A stretch of DNA of 64,000 nucleotides from Candidatus Obscuribacter sp. (GTDB lineage: Bacteria > Cyanobacteriota > Vampirovibrionia > Obscuribacterales > Obscuribacteraceae): the NCBI GenBank assembly GCA_021772095.1, contig JADYXR010000147.1, positions 35,981 to 99,980 of the forward strand, written 5' to 3'. Of the stretch, positions 52,765 through 62,089 are shown one piece after another (the stretch's first letter is position 1; each line of letters begins with the position of its first letter). A model generated the notes under the pieces. The model did no database searches. It saw only the letters and a program-made list of their open reading frames with translations, and had not been told where the DNA came from. The position numbers and the translations under genes were made by a program.

Positions 52765-54726
52765 ATGACCGACCAAGAAAATTCAGAACGTCAGGACGCA
52801 AAGGTGAAAAAGCCCGGCGAATTGCTCGTCGGAAAAGTTTTGTTCGAGCGTTTTGAAGTTTTGGAAGTCCTCGGCGAAAGCGCAATGGCACTGGTTCTCA
52901 AAGCGCGTGAGGTGCAAACCGATCGTCTGGTAGCAATCAAAACAGTCACTCCGCATGATCCGGAAACTGTTCGAAGATTCGCTCAGGAACTGCAGCTTCA
53001 CGGAAGCCTCAAACACAAAAACATCGTCGAAGCAATCGATTCGTTGGAAGCCGCGGGCGGCAGAACATTTTTCATCATGGAATTCTTGTCCGGAGCCAGT
53101 CTGCACCGGGTTCTCCAGACTCAAACTCGGCTTGAGAATGAAGACGAATTAGCATCAATATTGCTCCAGGTCTGCGACGCATTGGCATTCGCGCACCAGT
53201 TCGGAGTGCTGCACCGTGACTTAAAACCAGGAAATATTTTCCTTCTGGAAAGAGACAACAAGCTCAATGTCAAAGTTTTGGATTTTGGAATCGCCAAACC
53301 ATTGGGTCAACAAACCGGTCTGACGCAGGCAGGCTACGCCGTTGGATCACCGCTCTACATGAGCCCCGAGCAATGTCGAGGTCATGCCGTTGATTTTCGC
53401 TCGGACGTTTATTCACTCGGCATTCTTGCTTATGAAATGGCGACCGGACAGCTTCCGTATGCCGGTCACAACATCATGACCGTGATGGCCGCGCACTGTG
53501 ATCCGGATCGAAAACCGCAGCATTTGAACACTCACGTGCCCGAGTTACGTCGGGTTGACGACCTCAATGCGACCATCCAGACGGCGATGGAAACTGACCC
53601 GGCGAAACGTTTTCAAACGATCAACGAATTTAAAAATTCCGTACAGAAATGGCATGACGCAGTTAAGAAGGAATTTCTTTCGACCCTGGTTCCTGGGCAA
53701 CCAAGAAACACGCATCCTGATACCAAGACTGCAGTCGCAGAACAAGTCAGCCGCAGTGCCACCGGCACAACTGATTCGGCACCGAAAGTTCCTGAAAGCG
53801 AAACGCTGAATCCGAAGCGCGGCAACGGCGCTCCCGAACAGTCATCGCTGTCGAATCAGCAGCAAGATCCACAACTGCAAGAGCGACAAAAACAACAACA
53901 GCTGGAGCAGCAGCAAGTAGAACAGCAACAAGTGCAGCGCGCGCAACATCAGCAAATGATGGAGCAGCAGCAGGTTCAGCCGCAACAACAGCATCAGCAG
54001 ATGCAACGTCAACAAATGAAACCGCTGCCACCACCTCAACAAACGCAAGAAGAAATTCAGCAACAAGATTTGCAGTCGCAGCAACAGGAACAGTTGAAGC
54101 TGAGAGAACTTCAACAAGAACAGCAGCTACAGCAACTTCAGCAGCAGCAATTTCAACAGCAGCAGGCGGAACAACAAGCTGCCGAGCAACAACTGAGAGA
54201 AAGTCAATTTCGCGAGCAGCAAGCGCAGGCTGAGCAAATGCACGCCGAACAAATGCGTGTTGAACAAGAAAAGGCGTCACAAGCACAAGCTGAAAAGGTG
54301 TTGGCTGAGCAAGCTCAAGCGCAGCAACTAGCTCAACAACAAGAGCAGCAACAGCAACAACTCGAGCACGATCAAGAACAGCAACAACTCCAGGATTGGC
54401 GAGATCAACAGCTTAAAAATCAAGCGCAACAAAAGCAAGACGAAATTCAACAAAAAGCCCAACAAGCAGAAGCACCAACGGCGGTGCCGCGCTCCAGATT
54501 AGGCGCGACACAAGATCGCGACTCTCAATCAGAAAGCAATTCCCTTAGCACTGATGAACTTGCGCCTACAGAGCCGAAAAATCGTTTACGGTCTCGACTC
54601 AGTATCGGAGATGCAGACAGCCCACCACCTAAGAAGAACACGAAAGTGCTGATCATCATCGTTGCAGTGGTTATGGTTCTTCTGATGATTGCGCTGCTGG
54701 TGTTGGGTAAATTGCTTCTCCAGTAG
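52765..54726 (+). CDS. Ser/Thr kinase with Gln-rich coiled-coil region and tail anchor
   Basis: A 653-aa kinase. The kinase domain (about 25-295) has GESAMALV in the glycine loop (Gly-poor variant), VAIKTV lysine, HRDLKPGN (about 149), DFGIAKP (about 172) and GSPLYMSPEQ. Residues ~360-565 are over 40% Gln, with Glu, Leu and Arg in coiled-coil-like phase (EQQQVEQQQVQRAQHQQMME). A basic stretch (KNTK) and one C-terminal helix (about 628-652) end the protein, so it is tail-anchored facing the cytoplasm. The N-terminal catalytic set is intact. The Gln-rich part may drive self-assembly; that is inference. Confidence 0.92.
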   Translation: MTDQENSERQDAKVKKPGELLVGKVLFERFEVLEVLGESAMALVLKAREVQTDRLVAIKTVTPHDPETVRRFAQELQLHGSLKHKNIVEAIDSLEAAGGRTFFIMEFLSGASLHRVLQTQTRLENEDELASILLQVCDALAFAHQFGVLHRDLKPGNIFLLERDNKLNVKVLDFGIAKPLGQQTGLTQAGYAVGSPLYMSPEQCRGHAVDFRSDVYSLGILAYEMATGQLPYAGHNIMTVMAAHCDPDRKPQHLNTHVPELRRVDDLNATIQTAMETDPAKRFQTINEFKNSVQKWHDAVKKEFLSTLVPGQPRNTHPDTKTAVAEQVSRSATGTTDSAPKVPESETLNPKRGNGAPEQSSLSNQQQDPQLQERQKQQQLEQQQVEQQQVQRAQHQQMMEQQQVQPQQQHQQMQRQQMKPLPPPQQTQEEIQQQDLQSQQQEQLKLRELQQEQQLQQLQQQQFQQQQAEQQAAEQQLRESQFREQQAQAEQMHAEQMRVEQEKASQAQAEKVLAEQAQAQQLAQQQEQQQQQLEHDQEQQQLQDWRDQQLKNQAQQKQDEIQQKAQQAEAPTAVPRSRLGATQDRDSQSESNSLSTDELAPTEPKNRLRSRLSIGDADSPPPKKNTKVLIIIVAVVMVLLMIALLVLGKLLLQ

Positions 54727-55753
54727 TTTGCATTGAAAAATTTTGCATTGAAGAATCGCATTCGTCGTTCACAACGGCGCACACACGCGTTAAGGCGCCA
54801 GCGCATTTTTGCCAATGAGCGACAACAGTTCCAATTACCGGCAATGCCAATGCCAACCCAGGAAGAAGTGCGTAGTAAAAAAACAATGCAGCAGCGCCGT
54901 AGCTGTCCGAAAGAACGTTCCTAAAATGATTCGCAGCAGGTATATGCATCAGTCCGCACAATACCAGGGGTGATGCCGCCGTCAGTGATAGCAGAATGGA
55001 AGTTTTCAGCGACCCGTTATGCATGCAACGAATCGCGCAACCGATACCAAACACAGCGACGACATACGCTGTAGCGATGACATCGAAGCGTCCCATGCTC
55101 GGTAAAATTGGGCACATTGCCGGAATAAAAACAAAAAACAAAGAGAGAAAAATAAGCCGCGGATTGATCACAGCAGATATGTTTTTAGCAATCGTTTTTC
55201 CAAGAAAGAATGCAATGATCGAGCCCGCCATGCCGGCTCCAAGCAATGTCGAAAAATACTGCTGTTCTGAAATAAACGGCACATATTGATGTAAGCCACT
55301 CATCGTCAGTATGTACAGCGCCAAAATTCCAAAGTTTAAAGCGTTAAAGCCCTTACCTAAATTGTGAATGCTTGCCCAGAAGCCCATCGAATACGAGAAA
55401 AATAGCGGAATGTAGACGAAAGCAGAGTTGTTTTGGTTGTACCAAAAATAAAACGCCCCCCAGGGTTCGAAATAAAAATGGTTAAACACGACCTGCTCGA
55501 ACAAATGATGCGCAAAATAAGTCAAATGAACGCACTGACCAGCGAAAGCTCCGCCCAGTAACCCTGCGACAACGCTGAGTGCGACGGCTTCGCTGACCTT
55601 TCGGCTGGTCGTCTTCGGCTTCTGAGCACCAGAAGCATGCATCTCATAATCAGGTCCCTCAGCGCCGCACACCTCGGCGAAAGCCGGTACCCAGCGCGAT
55701 TCGGGAGCGTACGGATCCGAGACAACTTTCCAGGCGGTTTTGGTCTTGTACAT
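54671..55753 (-). CDS. Polytopic membrane protein, unknown family
   Basis: A 360-aa protein with a ~50-residue cytoplasmic head and about eight membrane helices (about residues 55-320, for example FNALNFGILALYILTMSGL, FLSLFFVFIPAMCPILPSM). The sequence is rich in Phe, Tyr and Ala. A short Cys/Ser-rich tail contains the repeat SMQNFSMQ, encoded by the 15-bp duplication that follows the kinase stop codon on the other strand. It overlaps that kinase gene by 56 bases. No transporter family recognised. Confidence 0.7.
   Translation of the reverse strand: MYKTKTAWKVVSDPYAPESRWVPAFAEVCGAEGPDYEMHASGAQKPKTTSRKVSEAVALSVVAGLLGGAFAGQCVHLTYFAHHLFEQVVFNHFYFEPWGAFYFWYNQNNSAFVYIPLFFSYSMGFWASIHNLGKGFNALNFGILALYILTMSGLHQYVPFISEQQYFSTLLGAGMAGSIIAFFLGKTIAKNISAVINPRLIFLSLFFVFIPAMCPILPSMGRFDVIATAYVVAVFGIGCAIRCMHNGSLKTSILLSLTAASPLVLCGLMHIPAANHFRNVLSDSYGAAALFFYYALLPGLALALPVIGTVVAHWQKCAGALTRVCAVVNDECDSSMQNFSMQTTGEAIYPTPAAQSSEEP
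54727..54756. repeat. 15-bp tandem duplication directly after a stop codon
   Basis: TTTGCATTGAAAAAT (54727-54741) and TTTGCATTGAAGAAT (54742-54756) differ by one base and start at the first base after the kinase TAG. The duplication also encodes an SMQ repeat of the opposite-strand protein. Confidence 0.8.
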
Positions 55754-56002
55754 TGAGATCTCGGTTGATTGATCTGACTATTGTTAGCCTATACGAGCCT
55801 GGAGAACACTACACCAGGGAAATCCCCAGGATTTTTTAGCGTCAGCAAATAGACATTAGGAATCAGATGACAGGTAGAAGAAACAAATTATGCCACCACC
55901 TTCGATACCAGCTTCAATCGGATTACAATTTCCGCACATCGCAAACAGGTCGCGGTTTGTGAACGTTGTCTAACTAGAAATAACAGTCCCGTCATACCTT
56001 AG

Positions 56003-56032
56003 TGATAAGATCGTTTAACTTCTGATAAGATC
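56003..56032. promoter_or_regulatory. Direct repeat TGATAAGATC, 20-bp period
   Basis: TGATAAGATC at 56003-56012 and 56023-56032. The 20-bp offset is two helical turns, placing both copies on one DNA face. The outer bases AGTGAT and ATCACT are also complementary. This looks like a cooperative regulator site for the kinase-mgtE operon. Confidence 0.5.
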
Positions 56033-56036
56033 ACTC

Positions 56037-56052
56037 CTTTAGTCCACTAAAG
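56037..56052. promoter_or_regulatory. Palindrome CTTTAGT-CC-ACTAAAG
   Basis: A perfect 7-bp inverted repeat with a two-base centre, four bases past the direct repeat and 30 bases before the kinase ATG. It could be an operator or a leader hairpin. Confidence 0.45.
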
Positions 56053-56081
56053 TTCAGCGCTTGGGCAAGCAAAGGCCAGTT

Positions 56082-57887
56082 ATGCCGGATCCCGAAGAGA
56101 AAAGTCCAAAGGACACTTGGCTCGAGAAGCTTTCAAATGAACCTGTGTCCGAAGAGGCCATGCAGGATACCTGGACTCGAACGGTTTTCGTCAAAGGTCA
56201 TCCGTCGTCGCGACGTCCGGCTGAAGAACCGGCAGTCGGAAGCGAGCCTTCCGCCGGCAATGAGAATGATGCCACGGTAAACACGCATTCGATTGGCACG
56301 CAACCGCAAGATCAGTCAGATCCAGGCGATATGACTCCTCATCAGCCGCTCACAAGCGCTGTCGCGGATCCCCTGGGGGATTCGAATCCGGATGCGTTAA
56401 TTGGGCAGACCGTCGCTGAAAAATATTTGATCAACGGCTTTATTGGAAAAGGCGGAATGAGCGCCATCTATAAGGTCAAACATTTGCAGCTTGATACTGA
56501 ATTAGCGCTCAAACTGCTTGATAAGACAATGTGGGCGGATCCGACTGCTGTTAGACGTTTCAAACTGGAAGCGCAAACTGTAAGTAAACTGACTCACCCT
56601 TGCCTTATCACTTATCGCGATTTCGGCGTCACCGCGGATGGTCAGCCGTATCTAGTCATGGATTACATACAAGGCAATACGCTTGGTCAGCGAATTAAAC
56701 AAACACGCGGGATTTTTCTGCCGTCTGCAATCGAGATTTTTGAGCAGCTTTGCGAAGGTTTGTCTGTTGCGCATGGACTCGGCATTATTCACCGCGACGT
56801 GAAACCGGGCAACATCATGTTTCTCGACGAAGAAGGCAATCGGTTGAAATTGCTCGACTTTGGTATCGCCAAGATCATGAGCGAAGAGGGCGAGGAAAGT
56901 CAGCAGCTCACCAGAACAGGAGATGTTTTCGGAAGTCCTCTGTACATGAGCCCTGAGCAATGCATGGGCAGACGTTTGGATAATCGTTCAGACATCTATG
57001 CGTTGGGTTGCGTTATTTTTGAAACGATGACCGGAAGACACGCGATTTCTGGTAATACCATACTCGATACCATGAATAAACATGTGTCGTTGATGCCGAG
57101 TTACCCTTCCGAATTACGTCCGGACCTTGGTTCGGCAGAACACGCTTCGTGGGTGGATGTAGAAGAATTCGAATACATCGTCATGAAATGTTTGCAGAAA
57201 AATCCAAACGATCGATATAAGAATGTCGATGATGTTCTAGTTGACCTCAGAAAACTAAAAGCGCAACAGAAAATCGAGCGCGACGCACCCACTGCGACCG
57301 TCAAAAATCTTCGCCGCTCGTCGGAAAAGTTCGACCGAACATCTCCGAAAGAAATGTTTCAAATGGTGGCAACTGCCGCATACATATTGGTTGGACTGGG
57401 CGTGTTCGGTGCAATCGGTTTTATCTTCGTGATTACAAACAAGCCCGCGCCGCCACCGGTTCCAAAGCCCGTCGCGTTGAAAGCACGACCAACCGGGCCG
57501 AACCAGAGTATCGTCATCGACAATTCCGCGCGCAGTCAAGACTCCGTGGAATTGGACGAGAAAGCCAAAGGCTACATGTCGATGGGGCAATGGTCCGATG
57601 CAATCGACATGCTCGAAACTTCAATCAGCATGTACAAACGCCAGGGCAAATCAGCTTTATTGATTGCTCCTAGATACGTCGATCTGGCGAACTGTTATTA
57701 CAACAACAAAGACTTTCAAAATTCTCTTCGTAATTTTAAAGAGGCGATGAGTATTTACCAGCAACAAAATCCTGGTTTCTGCATCCCTCAAATGAGAGAA
57801 AGCTTGTTCGGTCAAGCAAAGGCGTTGCGCGGCATGGAAATGGAAAAAGCCGCTAAAGAAAAAGAAGACGAAGCCAATAAATTATAG
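56082..57887 (+). CDS. Ser/Thr kinase with transmembrane helix and C-terminal TPRs
   Basis: A 601-aa membrane kinase. A disordered Pro/Glu/Asp-rich head (about 1-105) precedes the kinase domain (about 112-380). The domain has GKGGMSAIYKV, LALKLLD lysine, HRDVKPGN (about 236), DFGIAK (about 258) and SPLYMSPEQ. One helix (about 430-452) follows, then an outer part with TPR-like units (about 490-575, ALLIAPRYVDLANCYYNNKDF). Start ATG 56082 has AAAGG upstream. Seventeen bases separate it from mgtE, so the kinase probably regulates or is co-regulated with Mg2+ uptake. All catalytic residues are present. Confidence 0.93.
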   Translation: MPDPEEKSPKDTWLEKLSNEPVSEEAMQDTWTRTVFVKGHPSSRRPAEEPAVGSEPSAGNENDATVNTHSIGTQPQDQSDPGDMTPHQPLTSAVADPLGDSNPDALIGQTVAEKYLINGFIGKGGMSAIYKVKHLQLDTELALKLLDKTMWADPTAVRRFKLEAQTVSKLTHPCLITYRDFGVTADGQPYLVMDYIQGNTLGQRIKQTRGIFLPSAIEIFEQLCEGLSVAHGLGIIHRDVKPGNIMFLDEEGNRLKLLDFGIAKIMSEEGEESQQLTRTGDVFGSPLYMSPEQCMGRRLDNRSDIYALGCVIFETMTGRHAISGNTILDTMNKHVSLMPSYPSELRPDLGSAEHASWVDVEEFEYIVMKCLQKNPNDRYKNVDDVLVDLRKLKAQQKIERDAPTATVKNLRRSSEKFDRTSPKEMFQMVATAAYILVGLGVFGAIGFIFVITNKPAPPPVPKPVALKARPTGPNQSIVIDNSARSQDSVELDEKAKGYMSMGQWSDAIDMLETSISMYKRQGKSALLIAPRYVDLANCYYNNKDFQNSLRNFKEAMSIYQQQNPGFCIPQMRESLFGQAKALRGMEMEKAAKEKEDEANKL

Positions 57888-57904
57888 AATCCAGGGGACT
57901 TAAA

Positions 57905-59227
57905 GTGACCGACGTAGTGTTGAAAGACCTGCCATACGCGCGACTACACGACGAATGGAATGAGCTTGAAATCGAGGATAAACTCAAGCGCTTTCAGGAG
58001 CTCAGCACTGCTGACGCGGAAGAATTTTTTCGTGAACTGGATGGCAATGAAGAAGCCGAAATACTAATAGCTCTGCCGACGCGTGACCAGCGCCTCTGGA
58101 TGCGTGTACTCGATCCGGATGATGCAGCCGACGTAATTCAAAAAATTCCTGAAGAAGATCGCGTTCACTTTTTAGAACTTCTGGATGAATCAACACGCAC
58201 CGAAGTTAGTGCACTGATGGCCTACGATGAAGATCAGGCCGGTGGTCTCATGAGTCCACGTTATGCACGGGTCAGACCGGACATGACAGTTGATGAGGCT
58301 CTTCTCTATCTGAGGAAACAAGCGCTCGAACAAGTTGAAACCGTTTACCTCGTTTATGTGTTGGATAGTCAGCAGCGTTTACTGGGAGTTGTTTCGGTAC
58401 GTCGACTGTTCTCGTCCAGTTCGCATCTGAAAGTCAGCGACGTGATGAGAACGAATGTGATCAAAACTTCAGAAGACGCTGACCAGGAATATCTCAGCCG
58501 CCTGTTCCAAGAGCACAACCTGCTTGCTATTCCAGTCGTCGATTCGAATGGCAAAATGAAAGGGATTGTCACCATCGACGATATCGTCGACGTTGTCGAA
58601 GAAGAAGCAACGGAAGATATTCAGAAGATGGGCGGAAGTGAAGCCCTCGGAGATCCTTATCTAAAAATTGCTCTTCCCGAGATGATCAAAAAACGCGGCG
58701 GTTGGCTGTTCGTGCTCTTCCTGGGCGAACTTCTTACCGCCAACGCCATGGGATATTTCGAAGACGAAATTTCAAAAGCAGTCATCCTTGCATTATTTTT
58801 GCCATTAATCATCAGCAGTGGTGGCAACGCCGGCTCTCAGGCTTCCACTCTCGTTGTCCGCGCTATGGCGCTGGACGAAGTGAAACTGCGCGACTGGTGG
58901 AAAGTCATGCAACGGGAAATCATCGTGGGTTCATCGATGGGCATCATACTTGGTGTCGTCGGTTATTTTCGAGTGATCTGGTGGGAAGCGGCTTTTCATA
59001 CGTATGGACAACATGCGCATTTGATCGGCATCGTTGTCGGTTTAAGTCTGGTCGGAATCGTTTTGTGGGGAAGCGTGTCGGGTTCCATTCTGCCGTTTGT
59101 TCTTAGACGAGTTGGATTCGACCCTGCATCTGCGTCCACACCATTTGTGGCTACGCTAGTCGATGTGACAGGAGTGGTTCTCTACTTCTCGATTGCCAGC
59201 GTAATTCTGAAAGGCACTTTGCTTTAA
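57905..59227 (+). CDS. mgtE: Magnesium transporter MgtE
   Basis: A 440-aa MgtE. The N domain (about 15-130) contains LDPDDAADVIQKIPEEDRV and AYDEDQAGGLMSPRYARV. Two CBS domains (about 130-250) contain LAIPVVDSNGKMKGIVTIDDIVD split over the second CBS. Five membrane helices follow (about 268-440) with LPLIISSGGNAGSQASTL, the Mg2+ pore signature. It starts at GTG with GGGGA upstream. It forms an operon with the TPR kinase. CBS/N-domain Mg2+ sensing closes the pore at high Mg2+. Confidence 0.96.
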   Translation: MTDVVLKDLPYARLHDEWNELEIEDKLKRFQELSTADAEEFFRELDGNEEAEILIALPTRDQRLWMRVLDPDDAADVIQKIPEEDRVHFLELLDESTRTEVSALMAYDEDQAGGLMSPRYARVRPDMTVDEALLYLRKQALEQVETVYLVYVLDSQQRLLGVVSVRRLFSSSSHLKVSDVMRTNVIKTSEDADQEYLSRLFQEHNLLAIPVVDSNGKMKGIVTIDDIVDVVEEEATEDIQKMGGSEALGDPYLKIALPEMIKKRGGWLFVLFLGELLTANAMGYFEDEISKAVILALFLPLIISSGGNAGSQASTLVVRAMALDEVKLRDWWKVMQREIIVGSSMGIILGVVGYFRVIWWEAAFHTYGQHAHLIGIVVGLSLVGIVLWGSVSGSILPFVLRRVGFDPASASTPFVATLVDVTGVVLYFSIASVILKGTLL

Positions 59228-59360
59228 ACCAGGGTTGCTTTGAACTTGTTTAAAACAAAGGTTGCTCCAAACGGCGCTGTTGAAACTAGCACTGCGTCAA
59301 AGGAGCGCTGTTTTAATTGAACGTGCTTCGCTGCTTAAACAAACCTGCTTTAAACTGCTC
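59226..59360. repeat. Degenerate ~16-bp repeat array filling a convergent gap
   Basis: Units include AAACCAGGGTTGCTTT (59226-59241), AAAACAAAGGTTGCTCC (59252-59268), AAACGGCGCTGTTG (59269-59282), AAACTAGCACTGCGTC (59283-59298), AAAGGAGCGCTGTTTT (59299-59314) and AAACAAACCTGCTTT (59337-59351). The spacing is 10-22 bases, mostly 14-17. It starts inside the mgtE stop codon and runs to the stop of the Sel1 gene. Confidence 0.75.
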
Positions 59361-60030
59361 AATACGATCGTCGTGTTTTTTCGGCTCGTGTTTTGCGGAA
59401 CTTGCTCAGGTTAAACCAGTCTTGAACATGCTTTTCGATGCGGTCTCGCTCGACCTGATCGAAGGCCACCGATAGTCGTTTGATTTCACGTTCAGCAAGC
59501 GAAGAATATGGATTGCGACCTTCGGCAGCGATTTTGTACCAGATGAAAGCCTCTCGCTTGTCCGCCGGTCCCCCCTCTCCATTCTCGAGCATGTAAGCAA
59601 GACAGTACTGCGCCTTTTTGTCGTTGGCTTCGGCAGCTTTAGCAAACCACTTTTTCGCCTCACCCTTATCTTCCGGTGTGCCGGCACCGATGTAATGGCA
59701 AATAGCGAGCCGCACTTGCGCGTCGAAATCGCCGGCGTTAGCGCGTTCTGCGTAGATGTTCACAGAGCCTCTGGGAAACGCGGCCATAATGCCCTTTTCC
59801 TCAGTCAATCGTTTCTTCAGTCCGGTCGTCTCTTGCTTAGCACCGGATGCGGTACCGGCACCAGTTTTGGTATCACCACCTGTTGCGATTTCAGTCGAGC
59901 TTCCGTTCGTTGATGAAGTTGCCACCGGACCATCAGCTTTGTGTGCCCCTTCGCAGCCCGACAAGCCCAGAATCACCACGAGCAGACTGTTAATGCAAAA
60001 AAACGTAGTTGGTTTAGTCCAAAGCTTCAT
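59359..60030 (-). CDS. Sel1-repeat lipoprotein
   Basis: A 223-aa lipoprotein with lipobox LGLSGC (about residue 26). A Thr/Gly/Ser-rich linker precedes two or three Sel1-like repeats (about 100-190, DAQVRLAICHYIGAGTPEDK, KAQYCLAYMLENGEGGPADK). The C-terminus is basic. It starts ten bases after the antiporter stop, so the two are co-transcribed. Probably an envelope scaffold. Confidence 0.85.
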   Translation of the reverse strand: MKLWTKPTTFFCINSLLVVILGLSGCEGAHKADGPVATSSTNGSSTEIATGGDTKTGAGTASGAKQETTGLKKRLTEEKGIMAAFPRGSVNIYAERANAGDFDAQVRLAICHYIGAGTPEDKGEAKKWFAKAAEANDKKAQYCLAYMLENGEGGPADKREAFIWYKIAAEGRNPYSSLAEREIKRLSVAFDQVERDRIEKHVQDWFNLSKFRKTRAEKTRRSY

Positions 60031-60040
60031 CGAAAATCAC

Positions 60041-62089
60041 CTACCTCAAAGCTGTAATCTCGTCACTCGTGACTTCGGTTAATGGACAAAATCTAGAGAG
60101 TAAAAAAGTCTCCTCAAAATTCGACACTTCATGGGGATTGCCAACCACATAAATTTCATCGGCTTCTCGCAGAGCCGTATCTGGTCCAGGATACGGAACT
60201 ACGCCCTCGTCTCGCCGGACGGCGGCGATGGTGGCACCTGTAGCGCGCCTGATGTCGAGATCTCTAATCGTTTTGCCTATAGGGGCATCATTCGCTTTAA
60301 CCTTAAACCAGGCGCCAGTGTATTCGTCATGCGCAAAACCGACAATCTGAGCCATACTGGTTGATGCGATATCAGGTTGAAAAATTGAATATCTTCTTTC
60401 TCTAATGCTCGCCAATGCGGTTTGAATTTCAGGATCAGCTTTGTTTAAACTTAAAAGAGTAAGTCGAGTAATTTCGATGCTGGCTTCGAACTCCGGCTGC
60501 ACAACTGCATTGGCACCGGTCGCGCGAAACACGTCGATGTCTTCAGAGCGGTGAGCGCGGGCAATGATTTTGATCTCAGGATTATAATGTCGAGCGATAT
60601 CGATAATCGAAATGGCTGCCACCGGATCCGGTATCGTCACAACCAGCACACTTGCGTCTCTCAAATTCGCTCGAAGCAGCACTATACGACTGAGCGCGTC
60701 GCCGTAGACAAACGGAATATTCATTTCTTCGAGTTCACCAGTGATGGCAGCATTTAGTTCCACAACCACAACAGGCACTTTATAAGAATACAAAACCAAA
60801 CCAAGGTTTCGGCCGATGCGGCCATAACCACACAGCACCACGTGTCCCTTCAAACCGGCGGCGCCTTCCTGGTTTCGGTCTTCCATTCTGCGCTCATCTG
60901 TCTTGCTTCCCGGGCGAGTCACTTTGCGAATCAGCGCTGGAAAAGATGACATCAAAAATGGTGCCGCGATCAATGACACCACGGCGCCTGCGAAGAATAA
61001 ATTATAGAGACTGGCTGAAAGAATTTCGGCCTTAAAGCCAGCCAGAGCAAGTACAAAAGAGAATTCCCCGATCTGCGCCATGCCTATGCCGACCAGTGAC
61101 GCTCGCCTCAAATTAGGCATAACGATAGATGCGGCGGCTCCGGCAATTATTGCTTTTGCAACGATGAGAACAACAACGAAAAGCGCAACTTCCGTCCAAC
61201 GCTCTGCGATGAAAACTGGATTCAATAACATTCCTACCGAAACGAAGAACACTGTCGAAAACAGATCTCGAAGCGGTAATAAATCGGCGAGCGCCTGGTG
61301 ACCATAGGTCGATTCAGAAATCATGATGCCCGCAAGGAACGCTCCTAGAGCGAGCGATAGACCGAGTTCGTGGCCGACAATCGCAATCACCAGGCACAGC
61401 GAAATAATCGTCAGCAGGAAAAGCTCTCGATAGTTCGAATGCGCAACTCTCGACAAAATAAGCGGAACGATTTTCGTCGCGCTCCAAATAATAAACACAA
61501 TGAATATTGCGGCTTTCCCTAGAGCAATGGCGACCAGACCTAATGCCGCGCCAGCGTCGCCGCCAGTCATTTTCATCACCGGCAGAAGCGATATGACCGG
61601 GACAAGACTCAAATCTTGAATTACGAGCATCGGCACGAGAATTTTTCCGTGCGACGAATCGAGCTCTCCGCGCTCCATGAGCACTTTAGTAACCACGACA
61701 CTTGAAGAAAGCGCGCAAATAAATCCGAACAGAAAACCACTGCCCGGCTGCGTAGCGAACCCAGTCAACCCGGCTAGATACCAGAACAGTAAAGCGGTTC
61801 CGAAAATCTGGCAGAGTCCGGCGAGAACGATTTTGAATGCCGCCGAAAAAATTTGACGGAGCGAAACTTCTACGCCAAGCGCGAACAGAAGCAGCGCTAC
61901 GCCAAACTCTGCAAGCACGGAAATTTGCTCACTTTGATCGATAAGCTTTAGTCCATGTGGTCCGATCACAATACCGGCGACGATGTAACCGGCGATGATT
62001 GGCTGTTTTGAACGCACGCAAAAATAGCCGACCACGAGCGCGGCGGCCCAGATGATCGAAAGGTCTCTTATCAGAGCAAGCTCTTCCAT
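60041..62089 (-). CDS. CPA2-family cation/proton antiporter with TrkA domains (KefB/YbaL-like)
   Basis: A 682-aa monovalent cation:proton antiporter-2. Twelve or more membrane helices span ~5-385, including GYIVAGIVIGPHG, ELGLSLALGAFLAGIMIS and MAQIGEFSFVLALAG. A TrkA-N domain (about 408-525) has the NAD motif VVLCGYGRIGRNLG. A TrkA-C domain (about 575-660) contains IRDLDIRRATGATIAAVRR. It would exchange K+ or Na+ for H+ under nucleotide control. GGGGA precedes ATG. Downstream is the Sel1 lipoprotein. Confidence 0.93.
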   Translation of the reverse strand: MEELALIRDLSIIWAAALVVGYFCVRSKQPIIAGYIVAGIVIGPHGLKLIDQSEQISVLAEFGVALLLFALGVEVSLRQIFSAAFKIVLAGLCQIFGTALLFWYLAGLTGFATQPGSGFLFGFICALSSSVVVTKVLMERGELDSSHGKILVPMLVIQDLSLVPVISLLPVMKMTGGDAGAALGLVAIALGKAAIFIVFIIWSATKIVPLILSRVAHSNYRELFLLTIISLCLVIAIVGHELGLSLALGAFLAGIMISESTYGHQALADLLPLRDLFSTVFFVSVGMLLNPVFIAERWTEVALFVVVLIVAKAIIAGAAASIVMPNLRRASLVGIGMAQIGEFSFVLALAGFKAEILSASLYNLFFAGAVVSLIAAPFLMSSFPALIRKVTRPGSKTDERRMEDRNQEGAAGLKGHVVLCGYGRIGRNLGLVLYSYKVPVVVVELNAAITGELEEMNIPFVYGDALSRIVLLRANLRDASVLVVTIPDPVAAISIIDIARHYNPEIKIIARAHRSEDIDVFRATGANAVVQPEFEASIEITRLTLLSLNKADPEIQTALASIRERRYSIFQPDIASTSMAQIVGFAHDEYTGAWFKVKANDAPIGKTIRDLDIRRATGATIAAVRRDEGVVPYPGPDTALREADEIYVVGNPHEVSNFEETFLLSRFCPLTEVTSDEITALR

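Larger units (their letters stand above)
55754..56081. other. Gene-free promoter region of the kinase-mgtE operon
   Basis: 328 bases between divergent genes. It holds the two operator-like elements listed separately at 56003-56052. Nothing else stands out. Confidence 0.5.
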
